A DNA stretch of 21,624 nt from Acanthamoeba sp. SK_2022b (GCA_027943245.1 JANDJZ010000666.1:1-21624); one strand, 5' to 3'; positions 1-8,078 are shown, counted from the first letter of the stretch. The notes: generated by a model from the letters alone, not told the origin. Program-made: numbers and translations.

Positions 1-1119
1 CTCGCCCTCCTCCTCCTCCTCCTCCTCCTCTTCGTCATCGTCGTCGTCGCCACGATCATTCCCGTCCGCCGCGCTGCGAGCCTCGCTATCGTTCGATTCG
101 GGCATCATCTGCTCCACTGTCCGCTGCTGTCCAGCGTCGCTGTCGCCTTTGTCGGCCTTCTCGCTGTCCGCCTCGCCATTGGCCGCGGCGGCGGCGGCGG
201 TGGAGGGCTGCGCCAGCGTCTCCTCAGAGGAGGCTGTGACAGGGACAGGGACAGGGACAGGGGAGGGTGCTGCGTCCACCGTGGGTGGGGCGGCGCTCAC
301 GTCGTTGCTGTCCTTCTTGGTCGTGGCCGTCCTCTTCTTCGCCTTCTTTTTCTTCTTGCGCTCGGCCTTGTCGTCGGCGTGGTCGCCGTCCCTGTCCCGC
401 GACGTCTTCTTTTTCTTCTTCTTCTTGCTCTTCTTCGTCTCCTCGTCTTGGGCCTTGTCGTAGGCCTCCTGCTCCTTCTCCTGTGCGGGCACGCGTGTAG
501 CGTCAGCAAATCCGGCATCGCACACGCTGCACACGCGAACATCGATGATGAAGAATGGGAGGGAGGGGGGGGGCACCTGTGGAGGGACGAGGGGGGTGGG
601 GGCAGGTGTAGGAGCAGATGCAGGGGAATCATCTGATGGAAGAGGGACAGGCGGCGCCTGTTGGGCAGCAGATGAAGATGCTGACGAGGAGGTGGCGGTG
701 GAGGAGGCGGTGGAGGAGAGCGGAGAAGAGGAAGGAGATGCAATCCGAATGGAATTCCTTGCCTTCCTGTCCTCCTCATCGCGCAGCAGGCGGGCAGCCT
801 TCTCGAGGATGCGCTCCACGTCGTCCACGTCTACATCGAGGTCGACATTTGTAGCGGCTTGATTGCCATTTTCGCCGGCGTTCGATGAATGCTCTGTGCC
901 ATTTTGCTGCTGCGCAGCTACATCGTCCTTGACAGGTGCAGGCGTCACCAGAGAGGCATCGTTATTTTGGAGGGAGCTTGCGGGTTGTATCTGATGTCGG
1001 TCTACGCAGGTCCGAGATGGGTTCGACGATAGGCTCCCCTTCTCGTTCATCTTGCGTCTTATTTCCTCCACCTTGCGGCGGCGCGCCTCCTTCTCTTCTT
1101 CACCCAGGATGCCGCTCAT
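1..1119 (-). CDS. Lys/Glu-rich low-complexity protein, 5' part (runs off window)
   Basis: One frame stays open on the minus strand from ATG at 1119-1117 to the window edge (373 codons). The N-terminus is a charged helix (MSGILGEEEKEARRRKVEE) and a second helix lies near residues 98-122 (DDVERILEKAARLLRDEED). A Ser/Thr/Pro-rich linker follows, then a run of lysines resembling a nuclear localisation signal, a PVPVPVPV stretch, poly-Ala, and a D5E8 acidic run at the edge. A 96-base in-frame segment (481-576) looks like an intron: donor CAG|GTGCCC, branch-like TTGCTGAC, acceptor GCACAG. The protein could therefore be 32 residues shorter. I recognise no domain and infer no function; the charged tracts would suit a nuclear or RNA-associated protein. 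The Kozak context is ordinary and no other in-frame ATG lies just upstream. Confidence 0.7.
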   Translation of the reverse strand, partial: MSGILGEEEKEARRRKVEEIRRKMNEKGSLSSNPSRTCVDRHQIQPASSLQNNDASLVTPAPVKDDVAAQQQNGTEHSSNAGENGNQAATNVDLDVDVDDVERILEKAARLLRDEEDRKARNSIRIASPSSSPLSSTASSTATSSSASSSAAQQAPPVPLPSDDSPASAPTPAPTPLVPPQVPPPSLPFFIIDVRVCSVCDAGFADATRVPAQEKEQEAYDKAQDEETKKSKKKKKKKTSRDRDGDHADDKAERKKKKKAKKRTATTKKDSNDVSAAPPTVDAAPSPVPVPVPVTASSEETLAQPSTAAAAAANGEADSEKADKGDSDAGQQRTVEQMMPESNDSEARSAADGNDRGDDDDDEEEEEEEEEGE

Positions 1120-1632
1120 TTGTGCGATAGAGGATGCTCTGCCTAATGTGAAAATTGGCCCTGGGGGGGGGGGATTGTGTTTGAGGGGCGGTGAGGAAAA
1201 ATCGAACAAGGAAAATGTGAAAACAGAAGCCTTACCGCGATGGGTGTATCCTCAAACAACTCTCCAGAGGTTCCTAGCTGGCAAAATCGTTGTTGGATAG
1301 CGAGGAATGAGGAAGCAGAATCAAAAAAGCAGCATAAATTGGCCCTCCAGGCCGATCCTTCTACAACAATAATTGCAGTGGCAAGGTTGAATGTTGCTGA
1401 TGCTGGGGCGTGTGGCTCAAGTTCGCCTTCGTCACGCGGTGGCACCAGCCTGCTGTCCGCCAGTAATTCAAATACGCCCCAAACGTTTTCGTAATTAACT
1501 TGAAAAGCGGAAATTACATTGCGCACCAACCACCGTCGTCCTTCGCAGATTCGTGGGCTGCCCTGACTGGCGGGCTGCCTTCGTTGCACACCAACAGGAA
1601 AAGAGGAAAATGCCACACATCGGAATGTCGAT
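1120..1632 (-). promoter_or_regulatory. Upstream region of the Lys/Glu-rich gene, with putative 5' UTR intron
   Basis: No convincing coding exon is seen here. On the minus strand a strong donor (CGCG|GTAAGG, intron start at 1235) and an acceptor after an 11-C pyrimidine run (CCCCAG, intron end at 1161) frame a 75-base intron. It ends 42 bases before the ATG at 1119. The upstream part, about 1236-1500, has an open minus frame, but its phase does not join the downstream ATG frame, so I read it as leader rather than coding sequence. The DIRS element begins at the right edge and separates this region from 6170-6367, which would originally have been contiguous with it. Confidence 0.4.
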
Positions 1633-1656
1633 AACCAGAGTTCCACGAGGAACGGA

Positions 1657-1817
1657 GAGAATGATGTGGACGAAGTGTGCAGTTTCCACTTTATTGGTGT
1701 CGACTTCACCACTGTAGCCATCAAAACAGTTATCTTAAGAATTTTCTCGATCGGGTTGTCCCGAAGGGGCAGCCCGGTAGTAAAAGGGGGTCCGCAGGTC
1801 TCCTTCGCTGTTCTGCT
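1657..1817 (-). repeat. 3' inverted terminal repeat of the DIRS element
   Basis: These 161 bases are, by eye, essentially identical to the reverse complement of 5960-6120. The match resumes for about a dozen bases beyond 1817 after a 4-base length difference (CTGCT-GGTGACGA against CTGCTTTTTGGTGACGA). Outside the shared block the two termini differ: the 3' end has its own 24-base tip (1633-1656) and the 5' end a 49-base tip (6121-6169). Both tips are represented in the ICR. Confidence 0.92.
1690..1695 (-). terminator. Candidate poly(A) signal AATAAA at the element's 3' end
   Basis: The minus strand reads CACCAATAAAGTGG inside the 3' terminal repeat, downstream of the recombinase frame and about 55 bases before the element end. 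Because the repeat is inverted, the other copy places the same hexamer on the plus strand at 6082-6087. Each end thus carries an outward-facing signal. The hexamer is seen directly; its use is inferred. Confidence 0.45.
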
Positions 1818-1849
1818 GGTGACGAGCACCAACTGGGCGGGAGGGCGGG

Positions 1850-1957
1850 CCACATCATTCTCTCCGTTCCTCGTGGAACTCTGGTTTCTCGGCCTGCGGC
1901 CGTAAAACCTACGTTCCACTTCGTTCACTCCGAGAATGATGTGGACGAAGTGTGCAG
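1850..1957 (-). repeat. Internal complementary region (ICR) of the DIRS element
   Basis: This 108-base segment joins the complements of both element tips. Bases 1850-1886 match the reverse complement of 1633-1669 (37 bases) and 1883-1957 match the reverse complement of 6095-6169 (75 bases). In the DIRS1 replication model the ICR templates completion of the ends and closure of a circle, so this block records the expected circle junction. It overlaps the last codons of the recombinase frame (stop at 1925-1927), so the C-terminus of that protein is encoded in repeat sequence. Confidence 0.92.
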
Positions 1958-3448
1958 CAGTGGAGAGCTCTCTGCAGCCACACCTCCTGAGGCCATTTCC
2001 GTCTCATACCAGTCGTCGGACACGTCGTCGGTGGCCAAGTCGTCGGCGCACACGTCGTCGTCATGGTTGGCGGAGGTGTCATCTACGCCGAAGAGGTCCT
2101 CAACCGTCACGGGAGGGACGTCTGGCACGTTGTCCGGCGGTGTTGTGCCCAGCAGCTGCTGGGCGTAGTCTCTGGGCGCACGGACGGAGACGTAGTGTCG
2201 CTCGAAGACGTCCTTGTTCTTCCATTTCCCGATCCACTGTACGTCTCGCTCGCTCATCCCATTAGCCAGCGCGTGGTCTGCGCCGCCTTTCCTGTACGAG
2301 CCTGCCGAGAACATGTTCGGGTCGGCGCCTGCCTTGACCGCCACCCGCTTTATAATCTTGGCGCAGGTGTCCGCGGTGATCGGGCGGGCGTCTTTGAGGG
2401 ACATGAAGAGGGGGAGATACGGGGCGAACGGTGGACGGTCGGCGGCAGGTGTGCCCTGCCACTTGCTGCCGTAGGCGTCGCTCGTCGCCGTGCGCAGTCG
2501 CTCCTCCTTGGCCGCTGTGCGCCGGCGGTAGTCGCGGATTGTGGTGAGCGGGCAGACTTTTCGTTCCCGGTGTGTGGGCACGAAGCCCGCGTTGCCCACG
2601 AGTGCGCGGTCGTTCTTGAAGCCCCATTCTGTGAATGAGCACTCCGAATCGTCGTTCTGCCATCGCATGAAGTGCCTGTTGAGGCGGGCGGCGTCGGACG
2701 GGCGGAGGAATTTTACCAGTGCGAAGATGGTGAGGGCCTTGGCCCGCAATTCGTCTTCGCTGAGGTCGTCGTTGTCCGGCCGGGACCGCCAATAGTTGGC
2801 GATGATGGCCGGGTCGAGTGGCGCCCGCGATACCAGTGGCCTGGTAGTGCGCAGGGCCACGATAGAGTCCACCAGGCGATCGATGCGTGGGTCGTGAGCC
2901 GGGGAGGTCGCGCCGGCCGCCTTGGCAAAGCCGTTGACCGCGGCCCGGACCACCTTCAATGTGGATTCAGGGCGTGCGCGGTTGCGCGTGATTTCCTCCA
3001 GGTAGTCGGCTAATGTAGCCACGTCGTTCGCCGTGCCGTTGAACGGGAAGGGCCGTTCGTTGGCGGAGCACCATAGCGCCAATCGGTGGAGGGCCGTGGT
3101 GTAGCGCGCGTTCGTAGAGTTGCGGAGCGGGCCTTTCTCCACCAGCGCTCGAGTGGCCTCGCTCCAGCCTGGCGTCTGGGCTCGCCAGAGATGCGCCAGG
3201 CTGCAATTGTCCACTTGGGGTTCCTCAGTGGCTCGATCCGTCCCGATGGGCCGACCATGTAGGCCTGAGGGCAGTTCCGGATGATGGCCGGCGGCTCGAC
3301 TGCCAGCTTCCGGAGTAGGTGGAACCACGGCTGGGCTGGCCACACTGGCGCAATCAGTGTGGCTGTCGTTTGGTCGTGTTGAATCTTCGCCAGTATTCGT
3401 GGGATGAGTCGGAACGGCGGGCACAAGAAGTTGTTCTCGCCCGCCCAC
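1925..3448 (-). CDS. DIRS tyrosine recombinase (YR)
   Basis: The 507-codon open frame has no ATG before its catalytic core; its nominal start is GTG at 3448. Residues about 92-180 form a SAM-like core-binding domain (WSEATRALVEKGPLRN, then RYTTALHRLALWC). The catalytic domain follows: first Arg at R249 (KFLRPSDAARL), the box II region at 383-386 (GSYR followed by KGGADHALANG), W409 (IGKW) and the nucleophile Y419 (FERHY). Family members normally have H-x-x-R (or K/R) in box II; here the first position is Gly, codon GGC. The first 439 bases overlap the end of the RT frame, so the protein is probably made by frameshifting, reinitiation or as a fusion. Its role is to integrate the circular DNA form of the element. 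The acidic tail (residues about 450-490) has no clear parallel. Confidence 0.9.
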   Translation of the reverse strand: MGGREQLLVPAVPTHPTNTGEDSTRPNDSHTDCASVASPAVVPPTPEAGSRAAGHHPELPSGLHGRPIGTDRATEEPQVDNCSLAHLWRAQTPGWSEATRALVEKGPLRNSTNARYTTALHRLALWCSANERPFPFNGTANDVATLADYLEEITRNRARPESTLKVVRAAVNGFAKAAGATSPAHDPRIDRLVDSIVALRTTRPLVSRAPLDPAIIANYWRSRPDNDDLSEDELRAKALTIFALVKFLRPSDAARLNRHFMRWQNDDSECSFTEWGFKNDRALVGNAGFVPTHRERKVCPLTTIRDYRRRTAAKEERLRTATSDAYGSKWQGTPAADRPPFAPYLPLFMSLKDARPITADTCAKIIKRVAVKAGADPNMFSAGSYRKGGADHALANGMSERDVQWIGKWKNKDVFERHYVSVRAPRDYAQQLLGTTPPDNVPDVPPVTVEDLFGVDDTSANHDDDVCADDLATDDVSDDWYETEMASGGVAAESSPLLHTSSTSFSE

Positions 3449-5124
3449 GACGCTGAGAACGCGTCCATCCCCTCAGCTGACGGGCACCTCCAGCGGGAGT
3501 TGAACCGTGGGAGGAGGTGGTTGTTCTCCGACGCAAAACGATCGACCGTGTGAGGTCCCCACCTCTGGTCGAGGCACTGGAAGATCGAGGGGGTGAGGCC
3601 CCAGTCGTAGTTGTCCTCCATGCGGGAGAGATAGTCCGCGGTGTGGTTGGTCAGGCCCGGAATGTGCGCCGCCGTGACCGTCGTGCCCGATGCCCAACAT
3701 AGATTGTGAATGGCTCGGGCTATCCGTGCCAGGAACAGAATCCTGCCAGACATGTTGTTGATATAGGCCACGGTCACGATGTTGTCGGAGCGGACCGTGA
3801 CCGTGCGCCCCTGTATCTGCTTCCGGAAGCAGAGAAGGGCCTTGAAGACGGCGATCATCTCCTTCGCGTTGATGTGGAGGGCCATCGTCGTGGGACCCCA
3901 CTGGCCTGCCGCTGGGATCCTGTTCATCACCGCGCCCCACCCCGTGTTGGAGGCGTCGGTTTCCAGGACCAGGGCCGTCGAGGCCGGGATTGCGGTCGCT
4001 CCCTCCCACAAGGAGAGGCAATCGAGCCACCACTTGAGGTCTTGGACAGCCTCCAGTGTGAGGTAGATCGGGCGGTCCCAGTGCTGTCGCGTGGCGAGGC
4101 ACGCGTAGACGTTTCGAAGAAGGACCTTGGTGGGGGTAACCACCCGGGCGAGGGAGAGGCAGAGGCCTGCCACTCGGGCCACTCGCCGTGCCGGGATCGG
4201 GCCAGTGGCGCTTGCCCAAATGAGGCGCGATACCTCCTTCTGGACCAGTGCGCGCTTTGTCGCCTGCACCTGTAGCTGGACGTCGTTGTTGGTGGTGTCG
4301 ATGGTGAAGCCCAGGTAGTCCTTCACCTGCGACGGGAGCAGAGAGGACTTCTCCGTCGAAATGAACCAACCCAGCTCTTGCAGGAGGGTGATTACCGTTG
4401 TGATGTGCCGAAGGCACTTGCGGTAGGACGACGCGATCACGACCAGGTCGTCCATGTAGGCGGAGAGCTGAATGCCCATGCCCCGGAGTCTCTCCACTGC
4501 CGGGCGGACCAACTTGGTGAAGATGTAGGGCGAGGCCGTCAGGCCGAACGGGAGCACGTTGTAGACGTAGGTCTGGCCGTTCCACTCGAAGCCCAGGATC
4601 GGCCTGCTGTCCGGGTGCACAGCCACGTGGTGAAAGCCATCGACCAGGTCGATGGTGGCCATGAAGTCGCCCGGGCGCAGCATCGACGTGACCGTGCGCA
4701 GGTCCTCCATACGGAACTTGGGGGACCTGATGGAGCGGTTGGCAAAGCGCTGGTCGAGGGTCATGCGGAGCTTGCCGTTTTTCTTGGGGGCCGTCCCCAG
4801 TCGCGACGTGATGAGCGGGTGAGGGAATAAGGAGACGGCCTTCCTGCTGTTGAGCGAAGTGACTTCGCCCTGGACGAACGCGCGCTCTCTTGGAGGGAAG
4901 TAGCGTTGACGCTCGTAGTGATGGGGCAGATCCTTGATCAGGTCGATGCGAGCTCCCTCCCGCACCCAGGAGAGGACGGTGCGGTTTGCGCCGATCTTCT
5001 GCCATGCTGGGAGGTGTCGCTGTAGTGACCCAGCAACGGGATCAATGTCGCTGGGTCTCCGGAGAAGGAGGTCAAGCTGCGCCGCCTCCTCCTCGCAGAG
5101 TCCGGAGAGGCACGCGGGTCTCAC
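3010..5124 (-). CDS. DIRS reverse transcriptase / RNase H polyprotein
   Basis: The 704-codon frame can be read from GTG at 5124. Reverse transcriptase: residues about 80-280 with TIDLVDGFHH (D159), LPFGLTASPYIF (191-202) and the catalytic YMDD at 223-226. RNase H: about 385-500 with D390 (LETDASNTGWGA), E422, D447 (VRSDN) and D497 (TADYLSR). The region after it (505-610) carries the DIRS/Ngaro-type block VDRFAS, CPPF and APVWPAQPWF; whether it acts as a methyltransferase cannot be told from the sequence. The gag stop and this GTG overlap as GTGA, and the frame is open back to 5157, in the -1 frame relative to gag. No ATG lies near the start and I see no clear slippery heptamer, so the mode of initiation is open. 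The last 146 codons overlap the recombinase frame and look like low-constraint sequence near the end. Confidence 0.93.
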   Translation of the reverse strand: MRPACLSGLCEEEAAQLDLLLRRPSDIDPVAGSLQRHLPAWQKIGANRTVLSWVREGARIDLIKDLPHHYERQRYFPPRERAFVQGEVTSLNSRKAVSLFPHPLITSRLGTAPKKNGKLRMTLDQRFANRSIRSPKFRMEDLRTVTSMLRPGDFMATIDLVDGFHHVAVHPDSRPILGFEWNGQTYVYNVLPFGLTASPYIFTKLVRPAVERLRGMGIQLSAYMDDLVVIASSYRKCLRHITTVITLLQELGWFISTEKSSLLPSQVKDYLGFTIDTTNNDVQLQVQATKRALVQKEVSRLIWASATGPIPARRVARVAGLCLSLARVVTPTKVLLRNVYACLATRQHWDRPIYLTLEAVQDLKWWLDCLSLWEGATAIPASTALVLETDASNTGWGAVMNRIPAAGQWGPTTMALHINAKEMIAVFKALLCFRKQIQGRTVTVRSDNIVTVAYINNMSGRILFLARIARAIHNLCWASGTTVTAAHIPGLTNHTADYLSRMEDNYDWGLTPSIFQCLDQRWGPHTVDRFASENNHLLPRFNSRWRCPSAEGMDAFSASWAGENNFLCPPFRLIPRILAKIQHDQTTATLIAPVWPAQPWFHLLRKLAVEPPAIIRNCPQAYMVGPSGRIEPLRNPKWTIAAWRISGEPRRQAGARPLERWWRKARSATLRTRATPRPSTDWRYGAPPTNGPSRSTARRTTWLH

Positions 5125-5927
5125 TGCGCTTCGGCACCCGCTGAAGGGGTACCTTTGCTAGGCTTGCCCACGAATGCGACCAAGTCGTTGTTCTCCGGAC
5201 GGCGCTTAGACGGCTTGCCCCGTCCTCCGCCTTGGTAACCGCCGGCCTTGGCTTGCGGCTTCTTGGAATGCGAACCCTTCGCGTTCTGAAGCTCGACCTG
5301 CGCCCGGCGAATGTTGGCCGCGCGCTCGATGAGTTCGAGGTCCTCCTTGGCGTAGCTGGGCATGGACCTGGCTCGCTCTAGGATAAGGGCCGTGCCTGAG
5401 TCCAGTTGTTTGGACATAAAGGCATTCCATTGACGCTGGTGAACCAGCTGGACAATGCGGAGGAAACAGACCTCCGCCGCGCGAGCGATTTTAGCGGGCT
5501 GATCGTGAAGCCGCGACGCGTAGCGTGAGAAGTGACGGACCGGCTCCATAATCTCCTTGAGAGCTGCAAGGACGAGCTTATGGTCTTCCGTCGCCGTGAG
5601 CTTGTGTTGCTCCGGCCACTTGAGACTGGCCGGGGCGGGGATCGATTTGGCCACTTCCTTAATAGTCCGATAATCGGCCTTGATAGCCAAATGACGAGGG
5701 TTCCAGTCGTAATACGAATAGATGGTGCCGCTAACGTCACCGAGTGCTGGCAAACCGTCGTCCTCTTCCTCCTCGTTGAGAGTGGGGCCTGCTCCGAGAC
5801 CAGATCCGCTCGTAGAAGACTGTGCCTGTGAAGGCAGAGTAGAGACCTTGGTCACGAGGGTCTGGACTAGTGCTTCAAGGTTTTTGAAGCGGTCCTCCAA
5901 AGAGGCGGCAGATTCCTCGTCTGCCAT
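5121..5927 (-). CDS. DIRS gag-like protein
   Basis: I take the ATG at 5927-5925 because its context is excellent (ATCACCATGG); the frame is open 10 codons further but without ATG. The product has 268 residues. Residues about 8-35 are predicted coiled coil (EDRFKNLEALVQTLVTKV). A short Gly/Ser linker and an acidic patch (NEEEEDDG) follow. The middle is helical with SLKWPEQHKLTATEDHKLVL, and the C-terminus is Gly/Lys/Arg-rich (GGYQGGGRGKPSKRRP), suited to RNA binding. No CCHC knuckle is present, as is common for DIRS gag proteins. It is the first frame of the element and its stop overlaps the GTG of the polymerase frame. Confidence 0.82.
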   Translation of the reverse strand: MADEESAASLEDRFKNLEALVQTLVTKVSTLPSQAQSSTSGSGLGAGPTLNEEEEDDGLPALGDVSGTIYSYYDWNPRHLAIKADYRTIKEVAKSIPAPASLKWPEQHKLTATEDHKLVLAALKEIMEPVRHFSRYASRLHDQPAKIARAAEVCFLRIVQLVHQRQWNAFMSKQLDSGTALILERARSMPSYAKEDLELIERAANIRRAQVELQNAKGSHSKKPQAKAGGYQGGGRGKPSKRRPENNDLVAFVGKPSKGTPSAGAEAQ

Positions 5928-5959
5928 GGTGATGGCTGCAATGGTGGTCGTCACCAAAA

Positions 5960-6169
5960 AGCAGAACAGCGAAGGAGACCTGCGGACCCCCTTTTACTAC
6001 CGGGCTGCCCCTTCGGGACAACCCGATCGAGAAAATTCTTAAGATAACTGTTTTGATGGCTACAGTGGTGAAGTCGACACCAATAAAGTGGAAACTGCAC
6101 ACTTCGTCCACATCATTCTCGGAGTGAACGAAGTGGAACGTAGGTTTTACGGCCGCAGGCCGAGAAACC
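5960..6169 (-). repeat. 5' inverted terminal repeat and tip of the DIRS element
   Basis: Bases 5960-6120 are the reverse complement of 1657-1817, and 6121-6169 form the 5' tip, copied in the ICR. The tip contains its own short palindromic motif CGGCCGCAGGCCG. Transcription of gag must start in or near this repeat. On the plus strand it holds AATAAA (6082-6087). The end is AACC at the host junction. Confidence 0.9.
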
Positions 6170-6367
6170 TATGAATTGCAGACGCGGCGCTGATCGCGTG
6201 GCAACGAAATGATTGGTGATTGAGTTGGTGTGGCTCTACGCAGAATTTCGAGTGTCGCTTGCTCGCCAATCCGAGGCGTGGCTGACTACGGCAAACCGGA
6301 AAGGCGCCAGCACAGGCCAACACTTCTTCAACCGCCACGACAAGAGAAGAAAGAAGAAGAAAGCGTT
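6170..6367 (+). promoter_or_regulatory. Promoter-proximal region of the PLAC8 gene, cut by the DIRS element
   Basis: These 198 bases between the transposon end and the PLAC8 ATG have no convincing coding exon. The sequence turns into a purine-rich run (AGAGAAGAAAGAAGAAGAAAG) just before the ATG. No TATA box is clear. With the element removed, this segment continues directly into 1632-1120 and would form a divergent promoter region of about 0.7 kb. Confidence 0.45.
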
Positions 6368-7175
6368 ATGTCGTTCCTCCACCCTGTTTGGCCCGGTCCT
6401 GGTGGCGCATGCTGGGAGCTGTGGAAGTGCAGCCCGTACGGGCCACCACAAACCTTAAACTCGAGTGGCTGGTGCACCGCTGACCCTTTCTTTGTCCAGG
6501 TGTTGCGGCGACCCCTGCAACTTCAGTGATGGCCTCTACTGCTGTACCCACTACTTCACCCGAATTTAGTTCCGTCTCTTATTCTTATCGGGGCGCGCCT
6601 TCTACTGCTTACTCCGGAGACAGGCTTCACGTGGTACTGCTGTACGGCCTGCAACCTCTCCAAGTTGTGGGCGCGCACCCTGGACCAGGACTGCCACCTC
6701 ATCAACCACTGCCTCCCTACCTACTTCTTCAGCTGGTGCCCACCTCCCTCCTCAGCCGCTTGCACTTTTCCTTTCTGGCTCTTTCTCTCCGCCAAGCCAA
6801 CGTTCCTTTTTAACCTTTCCCGTGTCGCTGTGTGGCATTGGATAGCATCGTGGGGCCCATCGTCCGCCACAACCTCCGCCTGAAGGCCGGCGTGGGCGAG
6901 GACGACGCCTTGCACTGGATGGGCGACTTCTTCTGTGCATGGTGCGCCACTCCGGCCCCCGTGCTCTCCTCTCGTACTACATGTCGCGGACAGGTTGGCT
7001 GCGTTGTCTAGCTTGCTTGACATTCTTTCCACCACTGAACGACAGGTGCTGCGGCATCTGCACGGTGGCGCAGATGCTGAGGACCACCGACAAGGGCGAT
7101 TGGGACTCACTCAACGACCTGTCCGACAACGGCCTCCGCATATTCGTCGAACCCGTCAAGATGGTCAAGGCCTGA
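6368..7175 (+). CDS. PLAC8 (Cys-rich) domain protein
   Basis: Five exons: 6368-6435, 6500-6543, 6624-6735, 6846-6941 and 7046-7175. They join in frame to 149 residues. Introns are 64, 80, 110 and 104 bases with donors GTACGG, GTACCC, GTGCCC and GTGCGC. The mature protein is built of Cys clusters: CSPCCGDPC, YCCFTWYCCTAC, HLINHCLP, and the diagnostic PLAC8 end FFCAWCCGICTVAQMLR. Two hydrophobic stretches surround the Cys pairs, as usual for the family, whose members act at membranes in metal transport or cell-size control; which applies here cannot be told. Family length is typically 100-200 residues. The start ATG (6368) follows an A/G-rich leader and lies 199 bases from the DIRS insertion, so the transposon lies in or next to this gene's promoter. 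Confidence 0.88.
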
Positions 7176-8078
7176 GCCGGCTCGTGTTTATTTTTGTTTT
7201 TCTTGTTTTAAAGGAGAAACAATCCCTCACTGCAAGTGCAAGAGGAACATTATGACCACCTTGGTGAGGCAATAAGAGCAGCACTAATAAAGGGAAAACA
7301 ACACATACCAGCCATGTCATCAGCCACTTCCACACTGCTGATGTTGTTAAAATGTTGTAGTGATGTTCTGGTGGTGATATTGTTGTTTTGTGGTGGTGGT
7401 GATGTTGTGGTGAGTTGTAGTGGTAGTGGTTTTGTGGTGGATAGTGTGATGATGTTGTGTTGTTATTGACCCTGCATTTTTCATGAACAAAACAAAAAAT
7501 GAAGCATTCCAATAGAAGCTTGTGTTGTTTTCAGTAACACCAACATGTTCACAGCAATGGAGTTAGCTTTGTTTGTGGAACACACCTTTTGTGGCACTTC
7601 AGGAGATTGGGGAGGATCAAGGAGCAAAGGCCTCATACAGCCCAGTTGGCCCATGTTCAGAGCTGCATGCACCAGCAGCCACCAGCATTGCACCACCGTC
7701 ATCAGAGTTATTGGAGGCACCATGGCAAACCATACTGAGCCACCCAAGAAATGTTGTGTCAAGGCCATGCTGAACAGTCATGCATGTGCAGGTGCTTGCA
7801 CCTGCTTAATTGTCTGTATCCTTGCTGACGTTGCACAAAGGGTGGGAAGGCTTCAGAGTGAGCTCTGACAGGCATTCTCATGACCCACTTTTTAGTTCAG
7901 CTCGATTTCTCTATTCTAGAATACAGCTTTGTACTTTGTCTTGTTACTTCCCTAAACATTCCCTTTTAGGACCAAATCTGCTACTGCTGGATAGGAATAG
8001 GAAATTAAGAACTGCCTTGGTACATCTTAAGGTGTCCAGAAGAACCTTGGTTGCTTCATAGCTTCGTACAGCAAGAAG
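7176..8078. other. Intergenic region with a GT/GGT-rich low-complexity stretch
   Basis: About 900 bases lie between the PLAC8 stop and the next ATG. Bases 7320-7470 are dominated by TGTTGT, GTGGTG and GTGATG units on the plus strand. Open frames here (for example 7545-7868) show no family likeness, no splice logic and no codon bias like that of the real genes, so I do not call them. The first part is presumably the PLAC8 3' UTR and the end the leader of the secreted-protein gene. Confidence 0.5.

Larger units (their letters stand above)
1633..6169 (-). mobile_element. DIRS1-like tyrosine-recombinase retrotransposon, apparently complete
   Basis: The element runs on the minus strand in the order gag, RT/RNase H, tyrosine recombinase. 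It has inverted terminal repeats and an internal complementary region (ICR) beside its 3' end; this layout defines DIRS1-like elements, as opposed to the split direct repeats of PAT and Ngaro. The ends are fixed by the ICR. Bases 1850-1886 are the complement of the 3' terminus (1633-1669), and 1883-1957 are the complement of the 5' terminus (6095-6169). The two overlap by only GGTT/AACC. AACC occurs once at each host junction (1633-1636 and 6166-6169), so the unit is about 4533 bp plus a shared 4-base target identity, without a longer target duplication. No frame has an internal stop. DIRS elements are thought to integrate as circles through the recombinase; the shared AACC fits that model. 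Confidence 0.93.

Noticed and set aside
505..560. A zinc-finger start (CSVC) in the Lys/Glu-rich protein
   Set aside because: The CxxC lies inside the 96-base segment with intron signals and no second Cys/His pair follows.
149..862. Plus-strand open frames over the left edge
   Set aside because: They are antisense to the continuous minus-strand frame from 1119. Their Phe/Ser-rich or Arg-rich make-up is the shadow of Lys/Glu codons.
1143..1928. A 261-codon minus frame spanning the transposon edge
   Set aside because: It runs from host DNA through the terminal repeat into the ICR and shows no family likeness; its host part does not join the downstream ATG frame in phase.
3473..5005. A 510-codon minus frame inside the polymerase gene
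   Set aside because: It is a Pro/Gly/His/Arg-rich shadow of the RT/RNase H frame in high-GC DNA, with no motif of its own.
1633..6169. LTR retrotransposon or Ngaro/PAT element
   Set aside because: The terminal repeats are inverted rather than direct, there is an ICR, and a tyrosine recombinase stands in place of a DDE integrase and protease.
7236..7868. Coding or CRISPR-like interpretation of the GT-rich region after PLAC8
   Set aside because: The repeats are irregular low-complexity sequence without regular spacing or unique spacers, and the frames lack recognisable content.
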